A stretch of DNA of 64,000 nt. Origin: Sulfitobacter sp043557345 (GTDB lineage: Bacteria; Pseudomonadota; Alphaproteobacteria; Rhodobacterales; Rhodobacteraceae). The stretch is from the NCBI RefSeq assembly GCF_043557345.1, contig NZ_JBIFFV010000006.1, positions 1-64,000 on the forward strand. The letters are read 5' to 3'. Below, in pieces: positions 26,557 to 34,817 of this stretch (its first letter is position 1; every line of letters begins with the position of its first letter). A program made the position numbers and the translations under genes. The notes beneath the pieces are model-generated. The model saw only the letters and a list, made by a program, of their open reading frames with translations, had not been told where the DNA came from and ran no database searches.

Positions 26557-27930
26557 ATGAGCACAAACCCACCCAATCTGCGCCCCGACCTCGCCCCGCA
26601 GGCGAAGATCAGCGATCCCGCCCGCCCCGGCCAGCCGACCATCGGCATGGTCAGCCTCGGTTGTCCCAAGGCATTGGTCGATTCCGAACGCATCCTGACC
26701 CGGCTTCGCGCCGAGGGCTATGGCGTCTCGCCCGATTACGCGGGCGCGGATGCGGTGATCGTGAACACCTGCGGCTTTCTCGACAGTGCCAAGGCCGAAA
26801 GCCTCGATGCCATCGGCGAGGCGCTCACGGAAAACGGCAAGGTGATCGTCACTGGCTGCCTCGGGGCCGAGCCTGACTACATCCGCGAACATCATCCCAA
26901 GATCCTCGCCGTCACGGGCCCGCATCAATACGAACAGGTGCTCGACGCGGTGCATGGCGCGGTGCCGCCCAGCCCCGATCCCTTCATCGACCTTCTGCCC
27001 GCGCAGCAGGTCTCCCTCACCCCGCGGCACTACAGCTACCTCAAGATTTCCGAGGGCTGTAACCACAAGTGCAAGTTCTGCATCATCCCCGACATGCGGG
27101 GCCGCCTACAATCGCGCCCCGCCCATGCGGTGCTGCGCGAGGCCGAGCGGCTGGTCGACAATGGCGTGAGGGAACTCTTGGTCATCAGCCAAGACACCTC
27201 CGCCTACGGGGTCGACATCAAACATGCCGAAGACCGCGGCCACCGTGCCCATATCACCGATCTGGCCCGTGATCTTGGCTCGCTCGGTGCATGGGTGCGG
27301 CTGCACTACGTTTACCCCTACCCGCATGTGCGAAAGCTGATCCCGCTGATGGCCGAGGGTCTGGTGCTGCCCTATCTCGACATCCCCTTCCAACACGCGC
27401 ATCCCGATGTGCTGAAACGCATGGCCCGCCCCGCAGCGGCGTCGAAGACGCTGGACGAGATCGCCGCATGGCGCGACATCTGCCCCGACATCACCCTGCG
27501 CTCGACCTTCATCGTCGGCTACCCGGGTGAGACCGAGGCGGAGTTCCAGACCCTGCTCGATTGGCTCGACGAGGCGCAGCTCGACCGGGTCGGATGCTTC
27601 CAATACGAAAACGTCGAAGGCGCGCGGTCGAACGCGCTGCCGGATCATGTGGCGCCCGAGATTAAACAGGACCGTTGGGAGCGTTTCATGGAAAAGGCGC
27701 AGGCGATTTCAGAGGCCAAGCTCGCCGCCAAGGTCGGCAAACACCTCGACGTGATCGTGGATGAGATCGACGAAGACGCCGCCACCTGCCGCACCAAATC
27801 CGACGCGCCCGAGATCGACGGCAACCTTTTCATCGACGAGGATTTTCAGAACCTCAAAATCGGCGACATCGTCACTGTCGAAGTCGAAGAGGCCGGCGAA
27901 TATGACCTTTGGGGACGTCAGATCACCTGA
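26557..27930 (+). CDS. rimO: Ribosomal protein S12 methylthiotransferase RimO
   Basis: This 457-residue radical-SAM enzyme methylthiolates Asp of ribosomal protein S12. The N-terminal UPF0004 domain has the cysteines in VSLGCPKALVDSE, VNTCGFLD and VTGCLGAE; the radical-SAM cluster motif is C-x3-C-x2-C in EGCNHKCKFCIIPDMRG; a TRAM domain ends the protein (IDGNLFIDEDFQNLKIGDIVTVEV). The DSE rather than MiaB-type residues and the SxR..FIVG signature favour RimO. It is monocistronic. Confidence 0.96.
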   Translation: MSTNPPNLRPDLAPQAKISDPARPGQPTIGMVSLGCPKALVDSERILTRLRAEGYGVSPDYAGADAVIVNTCGFLDSAKAESLDAIGEALTENGKVIVTGCLGAEPDYIREHHPKILAVTGPHQYEQVLDAVHGAVPPSPDPFIDLLPAQQVSLTPRHYSYLKISEGCNHKCKFCIIPDMRGRLQSRPAHAVLREAERLVDNGVRELLVISQDTSAYGVDIKHAEDRGHRAHITDLARDLGSLGAWVRLHYVYPYPHVRKLIPLMAEGLVLPYLDIPFQHAHPDVLKRMARPAAASKTLDEIAAWRDICPDITLRSTFIVGYPGETEAEFQTLLDWLDEAQLDRVGCFQYENVEGARSNALPDHVAPEIKQDRWERFMEKAQAISEAKLAAKVGKHLDVIVDEIDEDAATCRTKSDAPEIDGNLFIDEDFQNLKIGDIVTVEVEEAGEYDLWGRQIT

Positions 27931-27948
27931 CGCCCCCAAGGGCTGGTA

Positions 27949-28443
27949 TCAGGCGTAAGCGCCCGCCGAATAGGTCAACTCATAGCTGTGGCTGTAAAGC
28001 TCGAAGACGATGCCGAAGGGGTCTTCGACATAGACCATGCGGTAGGGTTTCTCGCCCGGGAAATACTCCCGCACCGGCATCCGCTGCTTGCCGCCCGCCG
28101 CGATGATCCGCTCCAGCAGACCTTCGACATCGGGGTCTTGAATGGCGAAGTGGAAAGTGCCGTGGCGCTTGTGCTCCAGCTTTTCAGCGGGGGCGTAGTT
28201 GCCGGGGAATTCGAAGATTTCGATCCCGATGCCATCCGCTGTCGCCAGATGGGCGATGCGCAGCGATCCCCATCCGGGGCCAAAGACATCGGTGCACATG
28301 ACGCCGATGGCGGTGTCTTCTTCCACCGCTTCTGTGGGCTGCATCACGACATAGAAGCCGAGCACTTCGGAATAGAATTTCACGGCGGCGTCGAGGTCCG
28401 GCACGGATAGGCCGATGTGAGAAAAGGTACGGGGGGTGGTCAT
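27949..28443 (-). CDS. VOC (glyoxalase/bleomycin resistance) family protein
   Basis: The 164-residue protein is a two-module vicinal oxygen chelate protein: HIGLSVPDLDAAVKFYSEVLGF starts module 1 and HGTFHFAIQDPDVEGLLERI module 2, with the ending VYVEDPFGIVFELYSHSYE supplying the metal-binding glutamate; the histidines of HIGLS and THFA-like HFAIQ are candidates for the others. The substrate is unknown. It is divergent from a LysR-type regulator gene (95 bases between starts), which probably controlled it before that gene was broken. Confidence 0.88.
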   Translation of the reverse strand: MTTPRTFSHIGLSVPDLDAAVKFYSEVLGFYVVMQPTEAVEEDTAIGVMCTDVFGPGWGSLRIAHLATADGIGIEIFEFPGNYAPAEKLEHKRHGTFHFAIQDPDVEGLLERIIAAGGKQRMPVREYFPGEKPYRMVYVEDPFGIVFELYSHSYELTYSAGAYA

Positions 28444-28538
28444 ATGCGGTCTCCTGTTTGCGCTAAGGTTGAGATAGACAAGCGCACCCCATATGTGAAA
28501 TTATCAAACCTCATCAAAATCATAACGAACCGTTTGCC

Positions 28539-29424
28539 ATGCTGAACGCCACTTGGCTTGAGACCTTCACCACCCTTTGCGAGACCGGCCATTTCACCCG
28601 CACGGCGCAGCGGCTCAACATGACCCAGCCGGGGGTGTCGCAGCACCTGCGCAAGCTCGAGGACCAGTTGGGCCAGCCGCTGATCGCGCGCGAAAAGTTT
28701 CACCCTGACCCCGGCGGGCGAAGCGCTGTTCGAAACCGGCCTTGCCCGCCGCCGAGAAGAGCAGCGCCTGCGCGAACGTATCGCGACGGACCTGCCCGAC
28801 CGGGGCGTGGTGCATATCGCCTGCTCCGGCAGTTTCGCCATGCTGCTCCAGCCGCTGCTGCTGGCGTGGATGGCCCAAGCGCCCGACCTTTCCCTCCACC
28901 TCGAAGCCGCACCCCAAGCCACGATCCGCGCCGGGCTGCTCGATGGCCGCTTCGATCTGGGCGTGCTGGCCGATGACCCGGCCCATGCAAGGCTCGAGGC
29001 GCGGCATCTGGGGCGCGAGGAACTTTGCCTTGTGCTGCCGGTTAATGCCTTGGAACAGATAGAAAGTTTCGCCGATCTGGAAAGCCGCGGCTTCATCGCC
29101 CATCCCGATGGTTTTGCCTATGCCGACGATCTGCTCCAGCTAAATTTCCCGGACAGCTATCCGGGGGCCGACCGGATGCGCCTGCGCGGCTATGTGAACC
29201 AAATCGGCCAGATCCCGGCGGCGGTGGCGCGGGGCGTGGGCTATACGCTTTTGCCGCGCAGCGGGGTCGAAACCTTTGCCGCCAAGGACCGGCTCAGGCT
29301 GCTGCCTCTGCCCAAGCGGCGCTGGCATGACCTTTGGCTCGCCTCGCGGCGCGGACGGCTCTTGCCCGCGCGGATGGTAAAGACGGCGGACCTGATCGCA
29401 GAGGCGGCGGAACAGCTACGATAG
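28539..29424 (+). pseudogene. LysR family transcriptional regulator, frameshifted
   Basis: The first 50 residues are a normal LysR helix-turn-helix (WLETFTTLCETGHFTRTAQRLNMTQPGVSQHLRKLEDQLGQ). Near 28693 the frame is lost; in a shifted frame the sequence continues FTLTPAGEALFETGLARRR and then the full effector domain to 29424. The break is equivalent to one extra base or two missing bases at GAAAAGTTTC. Reconstructed length (~295 residues) matches the family. The protein most resembles ArgP/LysG-like regulators at its HTH. It may be a real pseudogene or a sequencing error in a homopolymer-rich spot. Confidence 0.85.
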
Positions 29425-29505
29425 CAGACGCATCACAGATATTGCGGAACAAAACACCCCCGCCACTAGATATATTACCAAGGAAGGGCGAGATTACGGA
29501 GAGAC

Positions 29506-29534
29506 TTGAATATGTTCCCTTTCTGTTCTATATG
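29506..29534 (+). promoter_or_regulatory. Promoter with LexA (SOS) box
   Basis: TTGAAT (29506-29511) and TATATG (29529-29534) are separated by 17 bases. Inside the spacer lies GTTCCCTTTCTGTTC (29514-29528), a perfect GTTC-N7-GTTC direct repeat, the SOS box of alphaproteobacterial LexA. LexA bound there would block the promoter of the gene at 29563. Confidence 0.8.
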
Positions 29535-29562
29535 TAGAACGCAGTAGCAGAGGAATGACCAC

Positions 29563-29946
29563 ATGTCTTTTCAACCTCAGTTTCCCGGCATCTTCGACCT
29601 TGAGCAGCAAGGCCGCCCGCCCCGTGGCAGCGACAGCGCGCAGCCCAAACAGGCCGACCGCCGCATGCCCGCGACCGAAAAGCAGATGCAATACGCCCGG
29701 TCCCTCGCCAAGCGAACGGGCGAAGAGCTTCCCAAAGGGATCGAAGCGGATCGCGCGGCGGTCTCGGAATGGATCGACGCCCATAAACCGCAGGCGCTGG
29801 AGGGGCCCTTTGCCGCCTATCCTTCCGCCAAACAGGTCGCCTTTGCTGAACGCATTGCGCGTTTGAAACGCCGCGATGTCCCGCAGGAGTGTTTTCGCGA
29901 CAAGACCCTGATGTCGCGCTGGATCGACGGCAATAAACCGCGCTGA
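29563..29946 (+). CDS. SOS-regulated hypothetical protein with duplicated motif
   Basis: The 127-residue soluble protein contains two copies of a ~40-residue motif: PATEKQMQYARSLAKRTG...VSEWIDAHKPQ (about 35-77) and YPSAKQVAFAERIARLKR...MSRWIDGNKPR (about 86-127). Each copy has the plan (S/A)xKQxxFAxxIA...WIDxxKP. Similar Lys/Gln-rich helical motifs occur in alphaproteobacterial proteins I cannot name precisely. GAGGAATG stands before the ATG and a LexA box lies in its promoter, so it is likely part of the DNA-damage response. No catalytic motif is visible; nucleic acid binding is a guess. Confidence 0.75.
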   Translation: MSFQPQFPGIFDLEQQGRPPRGSDSAQPKQADRRMPATEKQMQYARSLAKRTGEELPKGIEADRAAVSEWIDAHKPQALEGPFAAYPSAKQVAFAERIARLKRRDVPQECFRDKTLMSRWIDGNKPR

Positions 29947-30015
29947 TCCACCGGGCTCTGGGCTTTACCTTTCGTCACCCATGGCAGAGGGCGGTTTCGC
30001 TGCTACCTTTCTGCC

Positions 30016-30636
30016 ATGGGCTATCCGACCTCCATCGCTGAGACTTTGGCCGACGGCACCGTGCATGTGCTGAGCCTTGGCTTCGCCATTCCCGCCAGCA
30101 TCCTTTTGATGATCCATGCCGCCGGGCAAGAGGGGCAGTTGACCGCCACCGCGATCTACGCAGGCTGCATCCTTGCCTCCTTCACTGCCTCCGCCGTCTA
30201 TCACCTTTTGCCCTTCGACCGCAGCCGCGCCTTTCTGGGCCGGGTCGATCATGCGGCGATCTATTTCAAGATTGCGGGCACCTATACGCCGCTGGTGATG
30301 GTGATCGGTTCGGGCTTTGCCTATGGCATCCTTGGCGTGGTCTGGGCGCTGGCGGTGATCGGCGCGGTGGCCAAGCTCTGGTTCTGGCGCACCGATGCGC
30401 GCGGATCACTCGCGCTCTACCTTGGTATGGGCTGGCTCTCGGTCCTGTTGATCTACCCGATGTGGCACAACCTGCCGGGGGCGGCGCTGGCGCTGGTGGC
30501 CGCGGGCGGGCTGACCTATTCCGCGGGCACCTTGGTCTATGCCCATCCCGGTATGCGCTATCAAAACGCGATCTGGCATGTCTTTGTGCTGGTCGCCACG
30601 GCCTGTTTCTTTGCCGCCATCGCGCTCAGCCTTTAG
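30016..30636 (+). CDS. Hemolysin III (PAQR) family membrane protein
   Basis: This 206-residue integral membrane protein has seven predicted helices and the family motifs ETLADGTVHVLSLGFAI (first helix with E and H), SAVYHLLPFDRSRAFLGRVDHAAIYFKIAGTYTPL (with the conserved S-x3-H and D-H-A) and YQNAIWHVFVL near the end, whose histidine completes the metal site. PAQR-type hydrolase activity is thought likely for the family; the hemolysin name is historical. Its stop overlaps the stop of the convergent IMPACT gene by 3 bases. Confidence 0.9.
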   Translation: MGYPTSIAETLADGTVHVLSLGFAIPASILLMIHAAGQEGQLTATAIYAGCILASFTASAVYHLLPFDRSRAFLGRVDHAAIYFKIAGTYTPLVMVIGSGFAYGILGVVWALAVIGAVAKLWFWRTDARGSLALYLGMGWLSVLLIYPMWHNLPGAALALVAAGGLTYSAGTLVYAHPGMRYQNAIWHVFVLVATACFFAAIALSL

Positions 30637-30989
30637 CCTGCGACCTCATCCAGATAGGCCCGCACGCAGGTCTGCACATGGCGAAACCGGTCGCCGCCCA
30701 GATGTTTGCCCCCGTACCAGCGGGTGACGACGATCAGATGATCGGTCAGCCCCTCGCGCTCCAACATCCGCACGATCACCATGCCCGCGCCGGATTCGCC
30801 ATCGTCACCCTTAAGCGCGCCCCCATCCGAGAGCAGCACCGCCCAAGTGTTATGCGTGGCCTTGGCATAGGATTTGTCGCGTTTGAGGTCTTTCAACGCG
30901 GCATCGACCTCGGCCCGGTTCCGCGCGGGGCAGCCCGACACCGCGTATTTCGACCCGCGGTCGTTCAGCACCTGCCCCAGTTTGCGCAA
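30633..30989 (-). CDS. IMPACT family protein (YigZ/UPF0029 domain)
   Basis: The ~118-residue protein has the IMPACT/YigZ fold: DRGSKYAVSGC at the start, AKATHNTWAVLL, DDGESGAGMVIVRMLEREGL and VTRWYGGKHLGGDRFRHVQTC. It lacks the second C-terminal domain of YigZ. There is no ATG in the right place; a TTG at 30989, 5 bases after the stop of the upstream M48 gene, or a GTG at 30971 are the best starts. It is coupled to the M48 protease gene. Its role in bacteria is unknown. Confidence 0.82.
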   Translation of the reverse strand: MRKLGQVLNDRGSKYAVSGCPARNRAEVDAALKDLKRDKSYAKATHNTWAVLLSDGGALKGDDGESGAGMVIVRMLEREGLTDHLIVVTRWYGGKHLGGDRFRHVQTCVRAYLDEVAG

Positions 30990-30993
30990 GCCG

Positions 30994-31719
30994 TCACAGC
31001 CCCGCCATGGTGCGCCGCACGATATCAATGCGCGAACTGTTGGGCGGATGCGTGCCAAGGAAACGGTCGCCGGGATCGGGAATACGGGTAAAGAACTCGG
31101 CCCCGCGCAGCGGATTATAGCCCGCCCGTGCGGTGATGATCGTGCCCAAAGCGTCGGCCTCAAGCTCGAAATCCTTGGAATACCGGCGCGCGCCGACCTC
31201 CGCGCCCAACTCCTGCGCCGTGCGCACGGCAGTCGCATCGCCCCCGCTCAGCGTGGCGATACCGGCAAAGATCACCGCCCCTGCCATGGCATTCTGCTGT
31301 TGGCGCTCAATATGGCCCGCGATGTGATGCGCGGTCTCATGGCCCAGCACAAAGGCAAGCTCGTCTTCGTTACGGGCGTCAGCGATCAGCGCCAGCGTGA
31401 ATGCCACGATGGGGCGGCCATTTTTGTCAAGCGTTTGGAAGGCGTTGGCCGGTTGACCGGGGCGGTCATCCACCACGATATTGAAATTGCAGTTCATCCC
31501 CGTGGTCCGGTTCCGACACTCCCGTTCGGCCACGGGTTCAAGCGTGCGGACCACCTGAACAAAGCTCCGCGCCGCCGCGCTCGCGCTCAGCCGTGGGCCT
31601 GCCTGCCCCGTGGTCTGCGGCCTGTCGACCGGAATCGGGCCTGTTTGGATCGGTGCCACCTCACAGGCCGAAAGCAGGGCGATGACGGCAAATGCGCCAA
31701 GGGCATTCAACAATTTCAC
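30994..31719 (-). CDS. M48 family metalloprotease, lipoprotein
   Basis: The 241-residue protein begins with a lipoprotein signal (ALLSAC lipobox, cysteine at residue 19), so it should be anchored to a membrane facing the periplasm. The zinc site is HETAH in FVLGHETAHHIAGHIER and the third ligand is in the downstream ELEADALG element. Length and layout resemble BepA/LoiP-like small M48 proteases that act on misfolded outer membrane proteins. The next gene (IMPACT) follows after 5 bases. Confidence 0.92.
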   Translation of the reverse strand: MKLLNALGAFAVIALLSACEVAPIQTGPIPVDRPQTTGQAGPRLSASAAARSFVQVVRTLEPVAERECRNRTTGMNCNFNIVVDDRPGQPANAFQTLDKNGRPIVAFTLALIADARNEDELAFVLGHETAHHIAGHIERQQQNAMAGAVIFAGIATLSGGDATAVRTAQELGAEVGARRYSKDFELEADALGTIITARAGYNPLRGAEFFTRIPDPGDRFLGTHPPNSSRIDIVRRTMAGL

Positions 31720-31851
31720 GGCTGTTCCTCGCTCGGGTTTGCTTGAGCCCCCTGTCTATCACGCCGCCCTGCCGCCGCCACCCCCGTTCACGGAGCTTTG
31801 ACGCCGCAACGGCGGTCTTGCGCTTGGCCCCACAACCCCTAATGTGCCCTC

Positions 31852-32082
31852 ATGTTTACCATCGAGCATGAATTCGACGCCACCGTCATCACCCTGATCG
31901 ACGAATCCGACGCCCCCCTGCGCGAGGACGTCACCGTCTCTGCCTTCGCGGGGCAGATCACGATCGAGCAATGGGACGCCCGAACCGACTGTGTGGCCAA
32001 GATCACCCTGTCCCCCGCGCAGCTGAGCGATCTGACGGCGGCACTGAACCTGCCCGAGGGCATCTACCGAAGCAATTCCTGA
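31852..32082 (+). CDS. Hypothetical protein (76 residues)
   Basis: A short acidic protein with alternating beta strands (MFTIEHEFDATVITLIDES...ITIEQWDA...) and a C-terminal helix (SPAQLSDLTAALNLPEG). No signal peptide. It stands 10 bases before the class IV aminotransferase gene, so it is probably in the same operon. Such a small protein upstream of this aminotransferase looks conserved in the group, but I do not know its role. Confidence 0.7.
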   Translation: MFTIEHEFDATVITLIDESDAPLREDVTVSAFAGQITIEQWDARTDCVAKITLSPAQLSDLTAALNLPEGIYRSNS

Positions 32083-32092
32083 GGATCGTCAC

Positions 32093-32971
32093 ATGGCCAC
32101 CGGCACAGACATTAAGACCTATTTCAACGGCGCATGGCATGACGGCGATCTGCCCACCATCAAAGCCGCCGACCACGGGGCATGGCTGGGCACCACCGTT
32201 TTCGACGGGGCGCGGCTGTTCGACGGGCTCGCCCCGGACCTTGAAGCGCATTGCGCGCGGATCAACCGCTCGGCCCGGGCGCTGATGATCACCCCCACGG
32301 TTGAGACCGACGAGATGGTCGAGATGTGCCGCGAGGGGCTGAAGAGCTATTCGCGCGATCAGGCGGTCTATATCCGCCCCATGTATTGGGCGCTGGCAGG
32401 CGACGAGCTGGGCATCGTGCCGCGCGAAGGTGCCACCGGCTTTGCCATCAGCCTAGAGGCCATCCCCATGGCCCCGCCCGAGGCCGCGACCACCCTCACC
32501 CGCACCCGCTTCCGCCGCCCGGTGCTGGAGGATAACGTCGTAAACGCCAAGGCGGGCTGTCTCTACCCCAACAACGCCCGGATGATGGTCGAGGCGCGGT
32601 CCAAGGGGTTTGGCAACGCACTGGTCGCCGATGCCATGGGCAATGTCGCCGAAAGCGCCAGCGCCAATGTCTTCATGGTCAAGGATGGCGAAGTTTTCAC
32701 CCCCATCCCCAATGGCACCTTCCTTGCCGGGATCACCCGCGCGCGGCATATGTCGAACATGCGCGAGGCGGGGATGAAGGTGCATGAGACCGTCCTCAGC
32801 TTTGACGACTTCCATGCCGCCGATGAGGTTTTCCTGTCGGGCAATATGATGAAAGTCACGCCTGTCAGCGCCTTTGACGATACGCAATATGGCACCGGGG
32901 ACAACCAGAACCCGGTCACGCGCCGGGTGCGCGAAATGTATTGGGACTGGGCTGCAAGTCAGCGCGGCTGA
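32093..32971 (+). CDS. Class IV aminotransferase (branched-chain type)
   Basis: The 292-residue PLP enzyme belongs to fold-type IV (IlvE/D-amino-acid/ADCL family). The N-terminal ADHGAWLGTTVFDGARLFDG and the PLP-lysine segment VLEDNVVNAKAGCLYPNN (lysine around 154) are present, followed by NVAESASANVFMVKDGEVFTP and the phosphate-binding FLAGITRARHM. It most resembles branched-chain aminotransferase-like proteins of Rhodobacteraceae, but specificity is not settled from sequence. An in-cluster partner is the 76-residue gene upstream. Confidence 0.88.
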   Translation: MATGTDIKTYFNGAWHDGDLPTIKAADHGAWLGTTVFDGARLFDGLAPDLEAHCARINRSARALMITPTVETDEMVEMCREGLKSYSRDQAVYIRPMYWALAGDELGIVPREGATGFAISLEAIPMAPPEAATTLTRTRFRRPVLEDNVVNAKAGCLYPNNARMMVEARSKGFGNALVADAMGNVAESASANVFMVKDGEVFTPIPNGTFLAGITRARHMSNMREAGMKVHETVLSFDDFHAADEVFLSGNMMKVTPVSAFDDTQYGTGDNQNPVTRRVREMYWDWAASQRG

Positions 32972-33068
32972 AGGCCTGGGCGGCAGCGGCGCGTGAAAGC
33001 GATTGCCAGCGCCGCCCGCCCGCGCCATGATCGCACCGCACCGGGAGGAGGTGCGGAGAGAGGGTTTG

Positions 33069-33527
33069 ATGCGGAAATTCCTAGTGGTGTTGGACGATAG
33101 CACCGAATGTTTGAATGCCATGCGTTTCGCCGCCCTGCGCGCGGCGCGCACGGGGGGCGGCGTGGCCGTCCTGTCGGTGATCCCGCCCGAAGAGTTCAAC
33201 CATTGGATCGGCGTCGGCGACCTGATGCGCGAAGAGGCCCGCGAACGGATCGAGGTGCATTTCGAAGTCTTCGCCAAATGGATGCGCGACAAACAGGGCG
33301 TCGATCCCGAGTTGATCATCCGCGAGGGCGAACCCACGGATGAGATCATTCAGCAACTTTCTGACGACCCCGACATCGGCGTTCTGGTGCTCGGCGCCAG
33401 CGGCGACCGCAAGAAAGGCCCCGGCCCGCTCGTCACGCAATTGTCGCGCTCCGCCGGTGCCCTGCCCGTCCCAATCACCATCGTGCCCGGCGATCTGAGC
33501 AAAGAACGGCTCGAAGCGATCACCTAA
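33069..33527 (+). CDS. Universal stress protein
   Basis: The 152-residue UspA-fold protein starts MRKFLVVLDDSTECLNAMRFAALRA and ends with GASGDRKKGPGPLVTQLSR, which keeps the G-x2-G-x9-G(S/T)-like ATP-binding loop in modified form, then PITIVPG. The start at 33069 is chosen over an in-frame ATG at 33003 because GGAGAGAGG precedes it and the Usp fold begins exactly there. It is monocistronic. Role: stress-linked nucleotide-binding protein. Confidence 0.9.
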   Translation: MRKFLVVLDDSTECLNAMRFAALRAARTGGGVAVLSVIPPEEFNHWIGVGDLMREEARERIEVHFEVFAKWMRDKQGVDPELIIREGEPTDEIIQQLSDDPDIGVLVLGASGDRKKGPGPLVTQLSRSAGALPVPITIVPGDLSKERLEAIT

Positions 33528-33562
33528 GCGCTCTGGCCCCCGCCCATTGATCGGCGCCGCAA

Positions 33563-33610
33563 TTTAGAACGGTTCTAAACCTTGACTTGCCGCCCGCGCA
33601 GGCGCATATC
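33563..33610 (+). promoter_or_regulatory. Irr-type iron box and promoter of nfuA
   Basis: TTTAGAA-CGG-TTCTAAA (33563-33579) is a perfect 7-base inverted repeat and matches the iron control element bound by the haem-responsive regulator Irr in alphaproteobacteria. Directly after it stand TTGACT (33582-33587) and, 17 bases on, CATATC (33605-33610). The next gene is the Fe-S scaffold nfuA, a logical iron-controlled target. Confidence 0.72.
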
Positions 33611-33640
33611 AGTAGCCACGCCGAAAGCGAGGTACACCCC

Positions 33641-34201
33641 ATGTTCATCCAGACCGAATCCACTCCGAACCCCGCAACGCTCAAGTTCCTGCCGGGTCAG
33701 ACCGTGCTGGAGATGGGCACCGCCGATTTCCCCTCCCCCGAAGCCGGGGCGACGTCGCCACTGGCCCAACGGCTTTTTGCGGTCGAGGGCGTAACCGGCG
33801 TGTTCTTCGGCACCGATTTCGTCACCGTGACCAAGCAAGAGGCGGTGGAATGGGACCATGTGAAACCCGCCCTGCTGGGCGCCATTATGGAGCATTTCCA
33901 GTCCGGTGAGCCGGTCATGGCCTCCGACCACCAGCCAACCTCCGGCCATGCCGCTCATGACGGCGAAGATGGTGAGATCGTCGGCCAGATCAAAGAGTTG
34001 CTGGACAGCCGCGTGCGTCCCGCCGTGGCTCAGGACGGTGGCGACATCACCTTCCACGGCTTTGAACGGGGCGTTGTCTACCTGCATATGCAGGGCGCCT
34101 GCGCGGGCTGCCCCTCCTCGACCCTGACGTTGAAAATGGGCATCGAGAACCTGTTGCGCCACTACATCCCCGAGGTGACAGAGGTGCGCCCGGTTGCCTG
34201 A
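33641..34201 (+). CDS. nfuA: NifU/Nfu-type Fe-S cluster carrier
   Basis: The 186-residue protein has an N-terminal Nfu domain (FIQTESTPNPATLKFLPG...FAVEGVTGVFFGTDFVTV) and a C-terminal NifU domain with the cluster-binding CxxC in GACAGCPSSTLTLKMGIE. It delivers [4Fe-4S] clusters to target proteins. The ATG at 33641 follows GAGGT; the frame extends upstream without support. tsaB overlaps its end by 8 bases. An Irr-type box precedes it. Confidence 0.95.
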   Translation: MFIQTESTPNPATLKFLPGQTVLEMGTADFPSPEAGATSPLAQRLFAVEGVTGVFFGTDFVTVTKQEAVEWDHVKPALLGAIMEHFQSGEPVMASDHQPTSGHAAHDGEDGEIVGQIKELLDSRVRPAVAQDGGDITFHGFERGVVYLHMQGACAGCPSSTLTLKMGIENLLRHYIPEVTEVRPVA

Positions 34202-34817
34202 GCATGGCGCAAGCGGGCCGCTGATTCTGGCCTTCGACACATCGGCCGCGCATTGCGCGGCCGCTTTGCTGTCGGGCGACCGGATCTTGGCCTCCCGCAC
34301 CGAGCCGATGACCAAGGGTCAGGCCGAGCGGATCATGGTCCTTTGCGCGGAATTGCTGAGCGAGGCCGGGCTCGCCTATGCCGACCTTACCGCGCTTGGC
34401 GTCGGCGTGGGGCCGGGGAATTTCACCGGCATCCGCATCGCCGTCTCCGCCGCGCGGGGGCTGGCGCTTGGCCTTGGCATTCCGGCAGTCGGCGTCGATG
34501 CTTTCGACGCGCTGCGTGAAGGCCATGACGGCCCCTGCGCCTGTGCGGTGGATGCCCGCCGCGATCAGGTATTTCTGCAAGGCTTTGACAACCCTGCCAT
34601 TTCCACGCCTGCGCTCTATGATGCCACAGCCTTCCCGGCCTTCACCGGCCCGCTGATTGGCGCGGGCGGAGAGCCGCCCGCGATGCCCGTCGCCGAAGCC
34701 ATCGCCCGCATTGCCGCGCGCCGTTTTGCCAGCAATCCGCCCCGGCCTGCGCCGCTTTACCTGCGCCCCGCCGATGCCGCCCCCGCCCGCGACGCCGCCC
34801 CGGTGCTGCTGCCGTGA
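34194..34817 (+). CDS. tsaB: tRNA threonylcarbamoyladenosine biosynthesis protein TsaB
   Basis: The 207-residue ASKHA-fold protein is TsaB (YeaZ), the partner of TsaD in making t6A37 of tRNA. It starts ILAFDTSAAHCAAALL and keeps TKGQAERIMVL and VGVGPGNFTGIRIAVSAARGLALG. The start is a TTG at 34194 that overlaps the nfuA end by 8 bases; no ATG fits. rimI follows with a 4-base overlap, the common tsaB-rimI pairing. Confidence 0.95.
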   Translation: MPEHGASGPLILAFDTSAAHCAAALLSGDRILASRTEPMTKGQAERIMVLCAELLSEAGLAYADLTALGVGVGPGNFTGIRIAVSAARGLALGLGIPAVGVDAFDALREGHDGPCACAVDARRDQVFLQGFDNPAISTPALYDATAFPAFTGPLIGAGGEPPAMPVAEAIARIAARRFASNPPRPAPLYLRPADAAPARDAAPVLLP

